The notes under the pieces are model-generated. The model had not been told where the DNA came from, did not search any database, and saw only the letters and a list, made by a program, of their open reading frames with translations. The translations under genes and the position numbers were made by a program. Shown here piece by piece: positions 41,273-50,322 of a stretch of DNA of 64,000 bases (positions are counted from its first letter, which is position 1; each line of letters opens with the position of its first letter). Source of the DNA: Microbacterium sp. LWO12-1.2 (GTDB taxonomy: Bacteria > Actinomycetota > Actinomycetes > Actinomycetales > Microbacteriaceae); assembly GCF_040675875.1 (NCBI RefSeq), contig NZ_JBEGII010000001.1, forward strand, positions 2,666,001 through 2,730,000. The letters run 5' to 3'.

Positions 41273-42868
41273 TCAGGACTCGACCGACCGACGCCGACGA
41301 ACCATCAGCACCCCGCCCAGCGCGATCGCGAGGAGCGCGATCCCACCGATCGTCAGCGCGAGCTGGCCATCGGCTCCCGTGAACGGCAGCGTGGGCACGC
41401 CCTGCTGCGTGTTGGCGATACTCAGGAGCGCGACGGTGCCGTTGTCTCCTGCAGCGACGATGACTTCGGTCAATGCCGCCGCGCCCACAGGGAGCACGAA
41501 GCCGGCGGGGGCTGTGATCTCCTTCAGCACGTAGCAGCGCTGCGTGACGTCATGACCCGGCTGATTCACATCGGTGACCGTGCCGTCGGCAGCGACCTCG
41601 AGCTCGGTGTCGCCGATCCAGAGGCCGGGGAACACGACAGAGCCATCCGCTCCGGAGGTGACGACGAGAGGGGTCGTGGTGCCTGCGGCGGTGACGGCGG
41701 TCAGCGTGTCGATGTCGGCGATGCACCCGGCACCATCCGTCTCACCGCGGTAGATCTCGAACTCGGCGCCGGCGAGACCGTCGTTCGCATCGGATGCGTT
41801 CACCTTGTCGACGACCAGGCTGCCCCAGCGCGTGGTCATCTGGTTCGTGGGCGATCCTCCGGGACCGTTCGGGGTGCCCGGCGTGAGGGTGAGTCCGTTG
41901 AGGTTGACGTAGGCGACGTTGCTGATCTCGCCGACAGCGTTCGCGGCGGCCTCGAACGATACGACGATGTTCTGCCCGGCCAGCAGCTTGGCCAGTCCCG
42001 CCGAGGCGAAGGTGACGGTCAGCGTCTGACCTGACCACACCGGGGTGTAGTCGGTGCCCTGCACGAAGGTCGTGCCACCCGCCACCGCCACGCTCACGGT
42101 GTCGAGCGCGGTGTTCGGCGTCAGCGCCGCGTCGAGCGTGTCGGTGAGCGAGAAGGTCTCGTAGACCTCTCCTTCGCCGAGCGCCGGGATCTTCGTGGTC
42201 ACCTGGTAATCGATCGGAGCGCCGAGGGCGGCCCCGTTCTGCTCCTGACCCACGATGTTCTTGCGAGGCCCCTCGGCGACCGTGTTCTTGGGGTAGACGT
42301 GCACGTCGTAGACCCACTCGCCGTCGAGCGGAGCCCCGGCGACGCCCTGGTTGACCGCGGGCGTCGGGATCGTGACGAGGAACGGCGTGGCAGGGGCCAC
42401 GACATTGTCCGGCGCGTCGATCTCCCGCACGAAGTAGGCGCCGGTGGCGAGAGTCGTCGTGGTCACCGTGCCGTCGGCGCCCGTGGTGACCGTCTGGCAT
42501 CCGGTCAGGTCGAAACCAGCGAGGGTCGATCCGGTCTGCGCCGCGATCTTCTGCGCCGACGTGATCGCGTTCAGCGCGTCCCATCCGGCATTGCCGCCGT
42601 CGAGCAGATCGATGCCGTCGACCAGGCAGTATTCGAACACCACTCCGGCGATGGGATCGGTGTCGGGCTGGGTGCCGGTGCCGTCGGGAATCGCCGCGCC
42701 GTTGCCGGGGTTGGCGTACTTGTGGATGGTGATCGACCCTGTCGCGTCCGGGTCGATGGCCGCCGCGCTCGCCGCCGCGCCGGTGGCGAGAACGCTGAAC
42801 GCCCCGAGGGAGAGCACGGCCGTGAGCGCGGCTGCGCGTCGTCCGCGTGCCTGCAGGAGTGCGGTCAT
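41273..42868 (-). CDS. LPFTG backbone pilin (SpaA-type isopeptide-forming)
   Basis: This 531-residue secreted shaft pilin has a signal peptide (RGRRAAALTAVLSLGAFSVLATGAAASAAA). The pilin motif EWVYDVHVYPKNT supplies the Lys for sortase cross-linking at about residues 185-197. A CnaB/SpaA domain near the C-terminus has an E-box YVLKEITAPAGFVLP. The sorting signal LPFTG is followed by a hydrophobic helix and RRRR tail. Starting at 42868 (MTALLQ) uses AAAGGA 8-9 nt upstream; 42889 is an alternative. The sortase is next and the larger LPFTG protein precedes it, the usual pilus operon. Confidence 0.93.
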   Translation of the reverse strand: MTALLQARGRRAAALTAVLSLGAFSVLATGAAASAAAIDPDATGSITIHKYANPGNGAAIPDGTGTQPDTDPIAGVVFEYCLVDGIDLLDGGNAGWDALNAITSAQKIAAQTGSTLAGFDLTGCQTVTTGADGTVTTTTLATGAYFVREIDAPDNVVAPATPFLVTIPTPAVNQGVAGAPLDGEWVYDVHVYPKNTVAEGPRKNIVGQEQNGAALGAPIDYQVTTKIPALGEGEVYETFSLTDTLDAALTPNTALDTVSVAVAGGTTFVQGTDYTPVWSGQTLTVTFASAGLAKLLAGQNIVVSFEAAANAVGEISNVAYVNLNGLTLTPGTPNGPGGSPTNQMTTRWGSLVVDKVNASDANDGLAGAEFEIYRGETDGAGCIADIDTLTAVTAAGTTTPLVVTSGADGSVVFPGLWIGDTELEVAADGTVTDVNQPGHDVTQRCYVLKEITAPAGFVLPVGAAALTEVIVAAGDNGTVALLSIANTQQGVPTLPFTGADGQLALTIGGIALLAIALGGVLMVRRRRSVES

Positions 42869-42944
42869 GGTGTGTGTCCTTTCATGCATCGCTGGTGCGA
42901 TGAGGGTGGTCCGGCGTCGAAGCTCGAGCCGAGCATGGGTCCGA

Positions 42945-42971
42945 GGCGGGCGGGAATGGGAGGCGCCCGCC
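42945..42971 (-). terminator. GC hairpin between adhesin and pilin genes
   Basis: GGCGGGCG (42945-42952) pairs with CGCCCGCC (42964-42971), an 8-bp stem with an 11-nt loop, starting about 6 bp beyond the adhesin stop on the minus strand. It could be an attenuator allowing different levels of the tip protein and shaft pilin mRNA. Confidence 0.45.
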
Positions 42972-42977
42972 CCGGAG

Positions 42978-45900
42978 TCAGGAAGGATGGCGGCGGGTGC
43001 GCCGCCATCCGGCCAGGCCGGCGGTGAGGAGCAGGAGCACCGCGCCGATGGCCAGGAGGTGGTCGGTGCCGATACCGCCGGTGAAGGGCAGCACGGGTGC
43101 CGGCTGCTGCCGGTTCACGATGTCGTCGAGCACCGTCACCTGGGTGTCGCCGTGCACGAGCACCGTGCGCGGGGTGGTGTCGAGCACGAATCCGATCGGG
43201 GCCTTCGTCTCGATCAGCTGGTACCCGCCGGGGACCAGCCCCGGCACCAGGAACCGCCCACCGTCGGCATCCTCATCCGGTCCGCCGCAGGGCGCCTGCG
43301 TGCAGTCCACGACGGTCAGCGTGGCGCCCGCCGGCAGCCCGTTCCCGTCGAGCCTCTGCAGCGTCCACTCGGCACCGGCGAGCAGGCGCGCATCGGCGGA
43401 GTCGTCGACCTTGTCCCAGCGCAGGGATCCCGAGATCGGATGCTCGACGGCGATGTCGGGTTCGACCAGGAGGTTCCGCAGCGTTCCGGATGCGTCGTCG
43501 GCCACGCGCACCGTGTAGGTGATCGTCGCGACGGTGTTGCCGGCGAGCGGGTCGGCGGCGGTCGATCGCCACGTGAACTCCGTGTCTCCCGACGAGTAGT
43601 CGACGCGGCCGCACGAGTTCGTGATCGGTGCGCAGCTGACGGCGGGAGGAGTCACGAGGGTCGCCTTGTCGAGCACCTCGGACATGTCATCCGTGACCTC
43701 TCCCGTGGTCGACGTGCCCGCGGTCCCGTTCGTCACCGTCACGGCATAGGTGACCGTGTCTCCTGGTTTGACGATCGAGCCCGCCGCGGGCGTGGCCGTC
43801 TTCGCGAAGGTCAAGGGCACCGTGGGCACCTCCGTCGTGGCGCAGGATTCCTCGGCGGTGTTCGGTTCGGGGCAGGGATGGAGCGGCGTCACCGGTGTCG
43901 TGCCGTCGACGCCCCAACGGTTGACGAGCGTCGCCCCCTCCTGCGCCACCCTCGCCGTCACGGTGAACGTGAACAGCTGCCCCAGCGGCATGTCGGCAAG
44001 CTGCCAGGTGATGACGCCGCCCGCGTGCACTCCGCCTCCCGAGGCGGACACGAACGTCACTCCGGCGGGCAGTGTGTCGCGCAGGGTGATGTCGTCGAGG
44101 TCGCGCCCGCCGTCGTTCACGGCGGTCACGGTGTAGGTCAGGGTGTCGCCGACGCCGGCCAGTTTCTTGTCGACGACCTTGTCGATCGTGATGTGGCTGT
44201 AGTCCTGCCGGGCGATGCCGACCTTCGCCGACTCGACCGGCGGCATCGGTTGGCCGGTGACGAGGTTCGTCTGCGCGGTCGCGAAGGTGTTCCAGGCGAC
44301 CTCGTCGGGGCTGGTCAGCGGCGGCGTGGTCATCGAGAGTTCGATCGTGAACCCCTGGTCGAAGGCGTAGGTCGCGGTCGACGTGAAGCGCAGCGCCGTC
44401 ACGCTCTGCAGCAGCGGCGCGGAGGGGGATGCGGGCAGCGTGGTCCAGTCATCGACGCAGCCCGGGTTCTGCGCATTCGGGAGCACCTGCGGTCGGCAGG
44501 GATTGACCGCCGTGGAGTAAGAGGCGGTGATGCCCGCGGGCAGCGTCGCGAGTCCGGTGAGGATCGGACGGAAAGTGCTGCCGCGCTGCTGATTCACGGT
44601 GCCGGCGACGGTCCCGGTGTCACTCACCCGCGGGAGCAGGTCGTAGGCGACCACACCACCCACGTTCTGCGCGCTCTTGTTCGTCCAACTGAGCCGATAG
44701 CTCGCGTTCCCGCCGCCAGGGGCGACGTAGCCGATAGCGGGGAAGGTCTTGAACGACGTGTCGAGGCTGCCGCGCACGGACTTCGAGACGCGGACCGCGT
44801 CGGACGACGGATTCGGGTTGATCGTGAATGTCACGGGTGCCGCGCACTGGTGTGCAGCACCCACGGTGCCCGCGACCTTCGTGCCGGTGATGCACATCCG
44901 GTCGTCCACCGCCGGGTCGGAGAGGGTGACGGCGGCCGTGTTCGTGTAAGTCCCGGGAGTCGTGACCGACACGGGCAGGTACAACTCGAACCGCAGACGA
45001 TCGCCGACCCCCGGGGCCAGCCGCGCATTGATCGCGGCTGCCGTGACGACGACCGTGACGACGGTCTCGCCGGTCTGCGGATCGATGCTGTTCGTCACCG
45101 TCGCCGGGATCGCGAAGACGAATCCGGAGTCGCTGTAGCGGTATGCCTGCACCGTGACGGGTCCAGTGAACGTGACGCCGGCGGGAAACCGGTCGACGAA
45201 GGTCAGATCGCCCGTCGTCGGCTCCGGGAAGAAGGTCTCCGCCGTGAACAGGAAGCGGGAGGTCGCCGAGGACCACGCCTTCTGCATGCCGATCTGGGGG
45301 CCGTCGAGGATGAAGACCCGGCCGGACGGAGTAGTGGTGGCGTAGGGGGCGCTCTCACCGACCTCATAAGAGCTGACCACGGCCTGGTTGCGCAGGATGT
45401 CGCCCTCGACACGATCCTCGTCGGCGTAGCCGCCGATCATGACCGTCATCCGTGCGTTCGTCATGCCGTCGGTGCGAGGCAGGATGATCTCGGCGACCTG
45501 GCCGATGGCCGCGGCGGGCACGAAGTAGCTGCGAAACGACGGACCGCTGGCGAGCATCGTCGACCCCGTGGGAACCGGCCCCACTGTGAGAGGCAGGGTG
45601 GTGCCGTCGGTGAGTCGCACCAGTGGAGCGAACGCCGTCGGGATGCCGACGTTCTGGGCGTTCTCGCTGGTGCCCGCCCGCACGGTGACCATCGTGGCGT
45701 GGAAGGCGGGGTCCGTGCACACGGTGCCGGGGGCGTAGCTGCTGTACGTCGCCCCTGTCACGTTCGTCGTGCAGGGCATCGGATCGACGACGCTCGACTG
45801 CAGCCCCGAGGTCGGCATCACGACATCGAGGGTGTACATCGCCTCGATGCGGAAGTCGAGTGGCGAGCTGTTCGTCAGGTTCGATGTGAGGGTGTTCGCG

Positions 45901-47066
45901 ATACCCCGTCCGAGCCACGGGCCGGCAGCCGTCGCCGACCGATAGCCGTTCGTGCCGGCGCTGCTCGAATCGCCGACGGTGTTGACCAGGGGTCCGTAGC
46001 CGCGCTTGGTCGCTGTGGCACCGGGAAGACTCTGGACGACCGTGAGGTCGACCCCTGCGCTCGGGGTGCGGATCGCGCCGCTGATCGACGTGGCGGTGGC
46101 TGCCACGGTGTTGCGCAGCACGGTGTTGTCAGCCACTCCGGCGTTCACGGTCGCGACCACTGTCACCGTCGGTGGAGTGGGCGCACCCGCGACGCAGGGC
46201 GTACCGACCTGCGCGGACGTGAGGTCGAAGGTGACGGTCTGCCCCGACACCGACGAGGCTGCAGGGGTGCTGGAGACGAAGGTGAGACCGGCGGGCAGGG
46301 TGTCGACGAGTCGCAGCGTGCTCGTGTTCTCGTGGCCCGTCGAGGTCGCGTTCGAACAGGACCACCGCAGCGTGTAGCGCACGGTGTCGCCGGGCGTGTA
46401 GAAGGCGTGCTCGACGGTCTTCGACACGGTGAGCGGAGCCGTCGCGGTCGCCGTGGAGGTCACCCCGGGAGCGGTGGCGGTGGGAGTGCCGTCGGGGAAG
46501 GTCATCGTCGGCACGAGCGTCCAGGTGGTGCCGTTCGGCGTCGTGTGGTTCGGCGGCGTGATCGTGATGCCGATCGTGCCGGCGACGCCCTCGGTGAGGT
46601 CGGCGAGCTGCACGACGAGGTCTCCCCCGGTCACCGACCAGGAGGTGATGAGCGGATTGGCGCCGACCGCGACCGTCCAGCTCGGGTCTGATGCGGCGCC
46701 CAGCGGGATCGTTACCGTCGGCGACTCGGCGCACGGCGAGGCGTTGATGTTGCTGCACGTGTACGACACCCGATAGCCGAATGCCGTGCCGGAGGGCTGC
46801 GACGCCGGCGAGAGCGCGGTGATGGTGATCGACGGGTTCGATGTCGGATCCGCGCTCGCGGACAACGGGGTCTGCATGCCCACCGCAATCGCGATGATCG
46901 CGAGGATCGCCGTCGCAGCGCACAGCATCCGTGGCACGCGCCGTGCGCCGCCGACAGACGTCTCCCCTTGCTTCGGCACTCTCGCACTCGCCTTCTGTCC
47001 GCGTCCAGGAGCGCACGCAGAAAAGCGCGCCCTTCTAGGAGACGCCACTCGTGGGGCATCGCTCAC
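42978..47066 (-). CDS. large LPFTG surface protein, probable pilus tip adhesin
   Basis: This 1362-residue cell-wall-anchored protein has a signal peptide ending near ATAILAIIAIAVGMQTPLSASA. It then has a long series of DUF11/isopeptide-like beta domains (for example VDKKLAGVGDTLTYTVTAVNDGGRDLDDITLRDTLPAGV at about residue 975), a SpaA-like domain (LRWDKVDDSADARLLAGAEWTLQRL ... YQLIETKAPIGFVL) and the sorting signal LPFTGG with helix and RRTRRH tail. Paired cysteines are frequent. Size and position ahead of the shaft pilin and sortase fit a tip or minor pilin. The start is uncertain: GTG 47066 gives a 50-residue n-region, and GTG 46979 gives a more normal signal peptide. Confidence 0.87.
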   Translation of the reverse strand: MSDAPRVASPRRARFSACAPGRGQKASARVPKQGETSVGGARRVPRMLCAATAILAIIAIAVGMQTPLSASADPTSNPSITITALSPASQPSGTAFGYRVSYTCSNINASPCAESPTVTIPLGAASDPSWTVAVGANPLITSWSVTGGDLVVQLADLTEGVAGTIGITITPPNHTTPNGTTWTLVPTMTFPDGTPTATAPGVTSTATATAPLTVSKTVEHAFYTPGDTVRYTLRWSCSNATSTGHENTSTLRLVDTLPAGLTFVSSTPAASSVSGQTVTFDLTSAQVGTPCVAGAPTPPTVTVVATVNAGVADNTVLRNTVAATATSISGAIRTPSAGVDLTVVQSLPGATATKRGYGPLVNTVGDSSSAGTNGYRSATAAGPWLGRGIANTLTSNLTNSSPLDFRIEAMYTLDVVMPTSGLQSSVVDPMPCTTNVTGATYSSYAPGTVCTDPAFHATMVTVRAGTSENAQNVGIPTAFAPLVRLTDGTTLPLTVGPVPTGSTMLASGPSFRSYFVPAAAIGQVAEIILPRTDGMTNARMTVMIGGYADEDRVEGDILRNQAVVSSYEVGESAPYATTTPSGRVFILDGPQIGMQKAWSSATSRFLFTAETFFPEPTTGDLTFVDRFPAGVTFTGPVTVQAYRYSDSGFVFAIPATVTNSIDPQTGETVVTVVVTAAAINARLAPGVGDRLRFELYLPVSVTTPGTYTNTAAVTLSDPAVDDRMCITGTKVAGTVGAAHQCAAPVTFTINPNPSSDAVRVSKSVRGSLDTSFKTFPAIGYVAPGGGNASYRLSWTNKSAQNVGGVVAYDLLPRVSDTGTVAGTVNQQRGSTFRPILTGLATLPAGITASYSTAVNPCRPQVLPNAQNPGCVDDWTTLPASPSAPLLQSVTALRFTSTATYAFDQGFTIELSMTTPPLTSPDEVAWNTFATAQTNLVTGQPMPPVESAKVGIARQDYSHITIDKVVDKKLAGVGDTLTYTVTAVNDGGRDLDDITLRDTLPAGVTFVSASGGGVHAGGVITWQLADMPLGQLFTFTVTARVAQEGATLVNRWGVDGTTPVTPLHPCPEPNTAEESCATTEVPTVPLTFAKTATPAAGSIVKPGDTVTYAVTVTNGTAGTSTTGEVTDDMSEVLDKATLVTPPAVSCAPITNSCGRVDYSSGDTEFTWRSTAADPLAGNTVATITYTVRVADDASGTLRNLLVEPDIAVEHPISGSLRWDKVDDSADARLLAGAEWTLQRLDGNGLPAGATLTVVDCTQAPCGGPDEDADGGRFLVPGLVPGGYQLIETKAPIGFVLDTTPRTVLVHGDTQVTVLDDIVNRQQPAPVLPFTGGIGTDHLLAIGAVLLLLTAGLAGWRRTRRHPS

Positions 47067-47226
47067 TCAGTTCTGCGCAAATCCCCTAGGTCTGGGGAAC
47101 GATCGGTGAGCTCGCCCGGCGCGGCCTTCCGCGCGTGAGGCGCATAGAATCGACGACGCGCCCGCACCCCGGCGCATCACCGCTCGGCGGTCCGCGACCC
47201 GGATCGCCTGTCTCCGAGGACCCGCC

Positions 47227-47811
47227 ATGTCCAGCGAACCCATCACCGTCTCCATCCGCCGCGAGGTCGATCCCGCACGCATCGCCGAGGCGACCGCGTG
47301 GGTGCAGACCGGTGTGAACATGGCGCACAAGTACCCCGGCTTCCTGGGCTCCGGGTGGGTGCGCGCGGGCGAGGACTCGCAGGTGTGGCATATGCTCTAC
47401 CGCTTCGCGAACGAGGACACCCTCGTCGCCTGGGAGGGGTCAGGAGAACGCGCCTGGTGGCTGTCGATGGGCGAGGGGTTCATCCGCAGCGAACGATCGC
47501 GGCGCCGCAGCGGCATCGAAGGGTGGTTCGACGAGCCCGCCACCGGCACGATCACGCTCCCGACAGCGGAGGGCACAGCGACCGTCGCCGTCGTGAACGC
47601 CCCGCCGCGCTGGAAGCAGGCCGTCACCATCTGGCTCGGGTTCTTCCCGGTGAACCTCGCCTTCACGTACGCGATGAGCCCCGTGCCGGGGTGGGACGCG
47701 CTGCCGATCTGGCTCCGCGTGCTGTGCACCACCCTGGTACTGACCCCGATCATGACCTACTGGGTGCTGCCCTGGGTCACGCGCTCCCTGCGGAGTTGGC
47801 TCGCCCGCTGA
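47227..47811 (+). CDS. antibiotic biosynthesis monooxygenase-domain membrane protein
   Basis: This 194-residue protein has an N-terminal ABM-type ferredoxin-like domain (residues about 5-95, VSIRREVDPARIAEATAWVQTGVNMAHKYPGFLGSGWVR ... WHMLYRFANEDTLVAWEGS) and two C-terminal helices (AVTIWLGFFPVNLAFTYAM and VLCTTLVLTPIMTYWVL). This combination is a common bacterial architecture of unknown role. The ATG at 47227 has no strong Shine-Dalgarno sequence (GAGGAC 11 nt upstream). It is divergent from the adhesin and converges with the ROK gene, ending only 6 bp from it. Confidence 0.85.
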   Translation: MSSEPITVSIRREVDPARIAEATAWVQTGVNMAHKYPGFLGSGWVRAGEDSQVWHMLYRFANEDTLVAWEGSGERAWWLSMGEGFIRSERSRRRSGIEGWFDEPATGTITLPTAEGTATVAVVNAPPRWKQAVTIWLGFFPVNLAFTYAMSPVPGWDALPIWLRVLCTTLVLTPIMTYWVLPWVTRSLRSWLAR

Positions 47812-47817
47812 CCGTGC

Positions 47818-48981
47818 TCAGATCACGCCGACCGAGGTGAATGCGAGCTCGGCCGCACCCAGCAGCAGTCGATCGGCGGCGAGCGATGCCGAGAGGATGC
47901 GCAGACCCTCGACGTTCTCGGCCATCGCCCCGGTCGCGACGTCGGCGGCGAAGCCCTCCTGATCGCCCTCGACGAGCATCGCGAGGAACCCGCCGAGCAC
48001 GACGACCGAGGGGTTGAGGATGTTCACGGCATCCGCGATCGCCTGCGCGAGCACCGCGCGCTGGCGTCGGCACTCATCCTGCGCCTCGCCGGGGTCAACG
48101 GATGCGGCAGCCAGCGCGTCCGCGAGCGTGGGGTCGTCCGCCGCCGGGAGACCGAGCACGGCGAGCAGCCGGGCGCGACTGACCGTGTCTTCGAGCACGA
48201 CAGCGGCGCTGTCCTCCTCCGCGTCGGCGCGCACACGGTTCTGTCCGAACTCTCCGGCGTATCCGCCGACCCCTCCGACCGGCAGCCCGTGCACGATGAT
48301 CCCGCCACCGATGCCCGAGGGGCCGCCGTTCAGATAGATGACGTCGTCCGCGCCCTCCGCGGCTCCGAAGAGATGCTCGGCGAGGGCGCCGAGGCTCGCG
48401 TCGTTGCCCACGGCGACCGGCAGCCCGGTGCGCGCGGCGACCAGAGCGCGCAGCGGCGCATCGACCCAGCCGAGGTGCGGCGCGTTGCGCACCAGCCCGT
48501 CGGCGGCACGCACGAGACCCGGCACCGCGATCCCGACACCGACGAGGCGAAAGTCGCGCAGAGCTCCTGTGCGCCAGCGCCCGATGACCTCGGCGATGAG
48601 CTCGGTGGTCGCCGAGGCGCTCAGCACCGCGTCGGACTCGATCCGCTCGCGCAGCGCGATCCCCCGCGCGAGATCCACCGCGGCGATCTCGACCGCGTCG
48701 ACCTCGGGGTTCACCGCGATGACGACGCTCCTCGGCGAGGCCTCGACCACCGGCGACGGGCGACCGACCCTGCCGACAGGGTCGGGTTCGCGTTCCACGA
48801 CCCAGCCGTCTCCGACCAGCTCGCCGACGAGATCGGCGACCGTCGACCTGTTCAGCCCGGTCGCCGTCGTCAGCTGGGCGCGCGACTGCGGGCCTCCCAG
48901 ATGCACCAGCCGCAGGATGCGGGCGAGATTGCGGGCGCGCACCCCGTCGCCGTTGTCCTTCGGCGCAGCATCCGTCGTCAC
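47818..48981 (-). CDS. xylR: ROK-family repressor, XylR-like
   Basis: This 387-residue ROK regulator has a winged helix at about residues 18-65 ([41 protein letters not shown]) and a sugar-binding ROK domain with [21 protein letters not shown] and [17 protein letters not shown]. The zinc cysteine cluster is absent. It is divergent from xylA-xylB, and a TTGTTG-N4-CAACAA palindrome at the xylA promoter is its likely operator, so it should repress xylose use in the absence of xylose. GGAGG precedes the ATG and TAGACT upstream is a possible -10. Confidence 0.87.
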   Translation of the reverse strand: MTTDAAPKDNGDGVRARNLARILRLVHLGGPQSRAQLTTATGLNRSTVADLVGELVGDGWVVEREPDPVGRVGRPSPVVEASPRSVVIAVNPEVDAVEIAAVDLARGIALRERIESDAVLSASATTELIAEVIGRWRTGALRDFRLVGVGIAVPGLVRAADGLVRNAPHLGWVDAPLRALVAARTGLPVAVGNDASLGALAEHLFGAAEGADDVIYLNGGPSGIGGGIIVHGLPVGGVGGYAGEFGQNRVRADAEEDSAAVVLEDTVSRARLLAVLGLPAADDPTLADALAAASVDPGEAQDECRRQRAVLAQAIADAVNILNPSVVVLGGFLAMLVEGDQEGFAADVATGAMAENVEGLRILSASLAADRLLLGAAELAFTSVGVI

Positions 48982-49021
48982 ATCGTCCTCCGTCGGGGTT
49001 CGGCGTCTCAGTCTAGAAGGC

Positions 49022-49064
49022 TGGACATCGGCATCCTCAGGTTATATGTTGTTGCTCACAACAA
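49022..49064 (+). promoter_or_regulatory. xylA promoter with ROK operator
   Basis: TGGACA (49022-49027), a 17-bp spacer and TATGTT (49045-49050) form a promoter for xylA. TTGTTG-CTCA-CAACAA (49049-49064) is a perfect inverted repeat that overlaps the end of the -10 and the start of transcription, ideal for repression by the divergent ROK protein. Confidence 0.7.
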
Positions 49065-49105
49065 TTTACGGGAAGCCGCCGTGCGGCACCATGCGAAGGA
49101 GCATC

Positions 49106-50314
49106 ATGAGCCTCACCCCCACCCGCGCCGACAAGTTCTCGTTCGGCCTGTGGACCGTCGGCTATAACGGGGCCGACCCGTTCGGCGGCCCCACCCGCCC
49201 GGCGCTCGACGTCGTGCACGCGGTCGAGAAGCTCTCGGAGCTGGGCGCCTACGGACTCACGTTCCACGACGACGACCTGTTCGCGTTCGGATCCACCGAC
49301 GCCGAGCGTCAGACCCAGATCGATCGTCTGAAGGTCGCGCTCGCCGACACCGGTCTGATCGTGCCCATGGTCACGACGAACCTCTTCTCGGCTCCGGTGT
49401 TCAAAGACGGCGGCTTCACCTCCAACGACCGCCAGGTGCGCCGCTTCGCGCTGCGCAAGGTGCTGCGCAACCTCGACCTCGCCGCAGAGCTCGGGGCGAA
49501 GACGTTCGTGATGTGGGGCGGACGCGAAGGGGCAGAATACGACTCCGCGAAGGATGTCCGCAGCGCGCTCGAGCGCTACCGCGAGGCCGTCAACCTGCTC
49601 GGCGACTACGTGACCGACAAGGGCTACGACATCCGCTTCGCCATCGAGCCGAAGCCGAACGAGCCGCGCGGCGACATCCTGCTGCCCACGCTCGGCCACG
49701 CGATCGCGTTCATCGACTCGCTCGAGCGCCCCGAACTCGTCGGTGTGAACCCCGAGGTCGGTCATGAGCAGATGGCCGGACTCAACTTCACCGCCGGCAT
49801 CGCGCAGGCCCTGTTCCACGGCAAGCTGTTCCACATCGACCTCAACGGCCAGCGCGGCATCAAGTACGACCAGGACCTGGTGTTCGGCCACGGCGACCTG
49901 CACAACGCCTTCTCACTCGTCGACCTTCTCGAGAACGGCGGCCCTTCGACAGGCTCAGGGTCCCAGCTGGTCCCCGCGTACGACGGCCCCCGCCACTTCG
50001 ACTACAAGCCGAGCCGCACCGAGGACGAGACCGGAGTCTGGGACTCGGCCGCCGCCAACATGCGCACCTACCTGCTGCTGAAGGAGCGGGCCGCGGCATT
50101 CCGCGCCGACCCCGAGGTGCAGGAGGCCCTGGCCGCCGCGCGCGTGATCGAGCTCGCCGCCCCCACTCTCGGCGAGGGCGAGTCGTACGACGACCTGCTC
50201 GCGGACCGCAGCGCCTACGAGGACTTCGACGCCCACGCCTACTTCGGGGGCAAGGGCTTCGGATTCGTGCGGCTGCAGCAGCTCGCCACCGAGCACCTGC
50301 TCGGCGCCCGCTGA
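49106..50314 (+). CDS. xylA: xylose isomerase
   Basis: This 402-residue enzyme converts D-xylose to D-xylulose. It has the actinobacterial class I layout: [22 protein letters not shown], the catalytic His in [25 protein letters not shown], the metal-binding Glu in [28 protein letters not shown], and [21 protein letters not shown] with metal-binding Asp residues. An extra stretch of about 11 residues ([11 protein letters not shown], about residue 280) before [12 protein letters not shown] is a copy of the dispersed repeat. The start at 49106 follows AAGGAG by 5 nt; the frame upstream is open but antisense to the ROK gene. Confidence 0.95.
   Translation: MSLTPTRADKFSFGLWTVGYNGADPFGGPTRPALDVVHAVEKLSELGAYGLTFHDDDLFAFGSTDAERQTQIDRLKVALADTGLIVPMVTTNLFSAPVFKDGGFTSNDRQVRRFALRKVLRNLDLAAELGAKTFVMWGGREGAEYDSAKDVRSALERYREAVNLLGDYVTDKGYDIRFAIEPKPNEPRGDILLPTLGHAIAFIDSLERPELVGVNPEVGHEQMAGLNFTAGIAQALFHGKLFHIDLNGQRGIKYDQDLVFGHGDLHNAFSLVDLLENGGPSTGSGSQLVPAYDGPRHFDYKPSRTEDETGVWDSAAANMRTYLLLKERAAAFRADPEVQEALAAARVIELAAPTLGEGESYDDLLADRSAYEDFDAHAYFGGKGFGFVRLQQLATEHLLGAR
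49940..49971. repeat. copy of dispersed repeat inside xylA
   Basis: CCCTTCGACAGGCTCAGG followed by GTCCCAG is the complement of the dispersed repeat core. It lies in frame and encodes PSTGSGSQ in a loop where xylose isomerases normally run directly into the Y/S-x-GPRHFD segment. Confidence 0.85.
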
Positions 50315-50322
50315 GTCCGACG

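Noticed and set aside
42444..46691. 1415-codon open frame on the plus strand
   Set aside because: It is antisense to the pilin and adhesin genes, which have clear signal peptides, domains and LPFTG signals. Its composition (Gly/Arg/Asp/His-rich) is typical of a GC-rich shadow frame.
48338..49105. Upstream extension of the xylA frame by 256 codons
   Set aside because: It is antisense to the ROK gene and would cross the xylA promoter and operator; the ATG at 49106 has a good ribosome binding site and matches known XylA N-termini.
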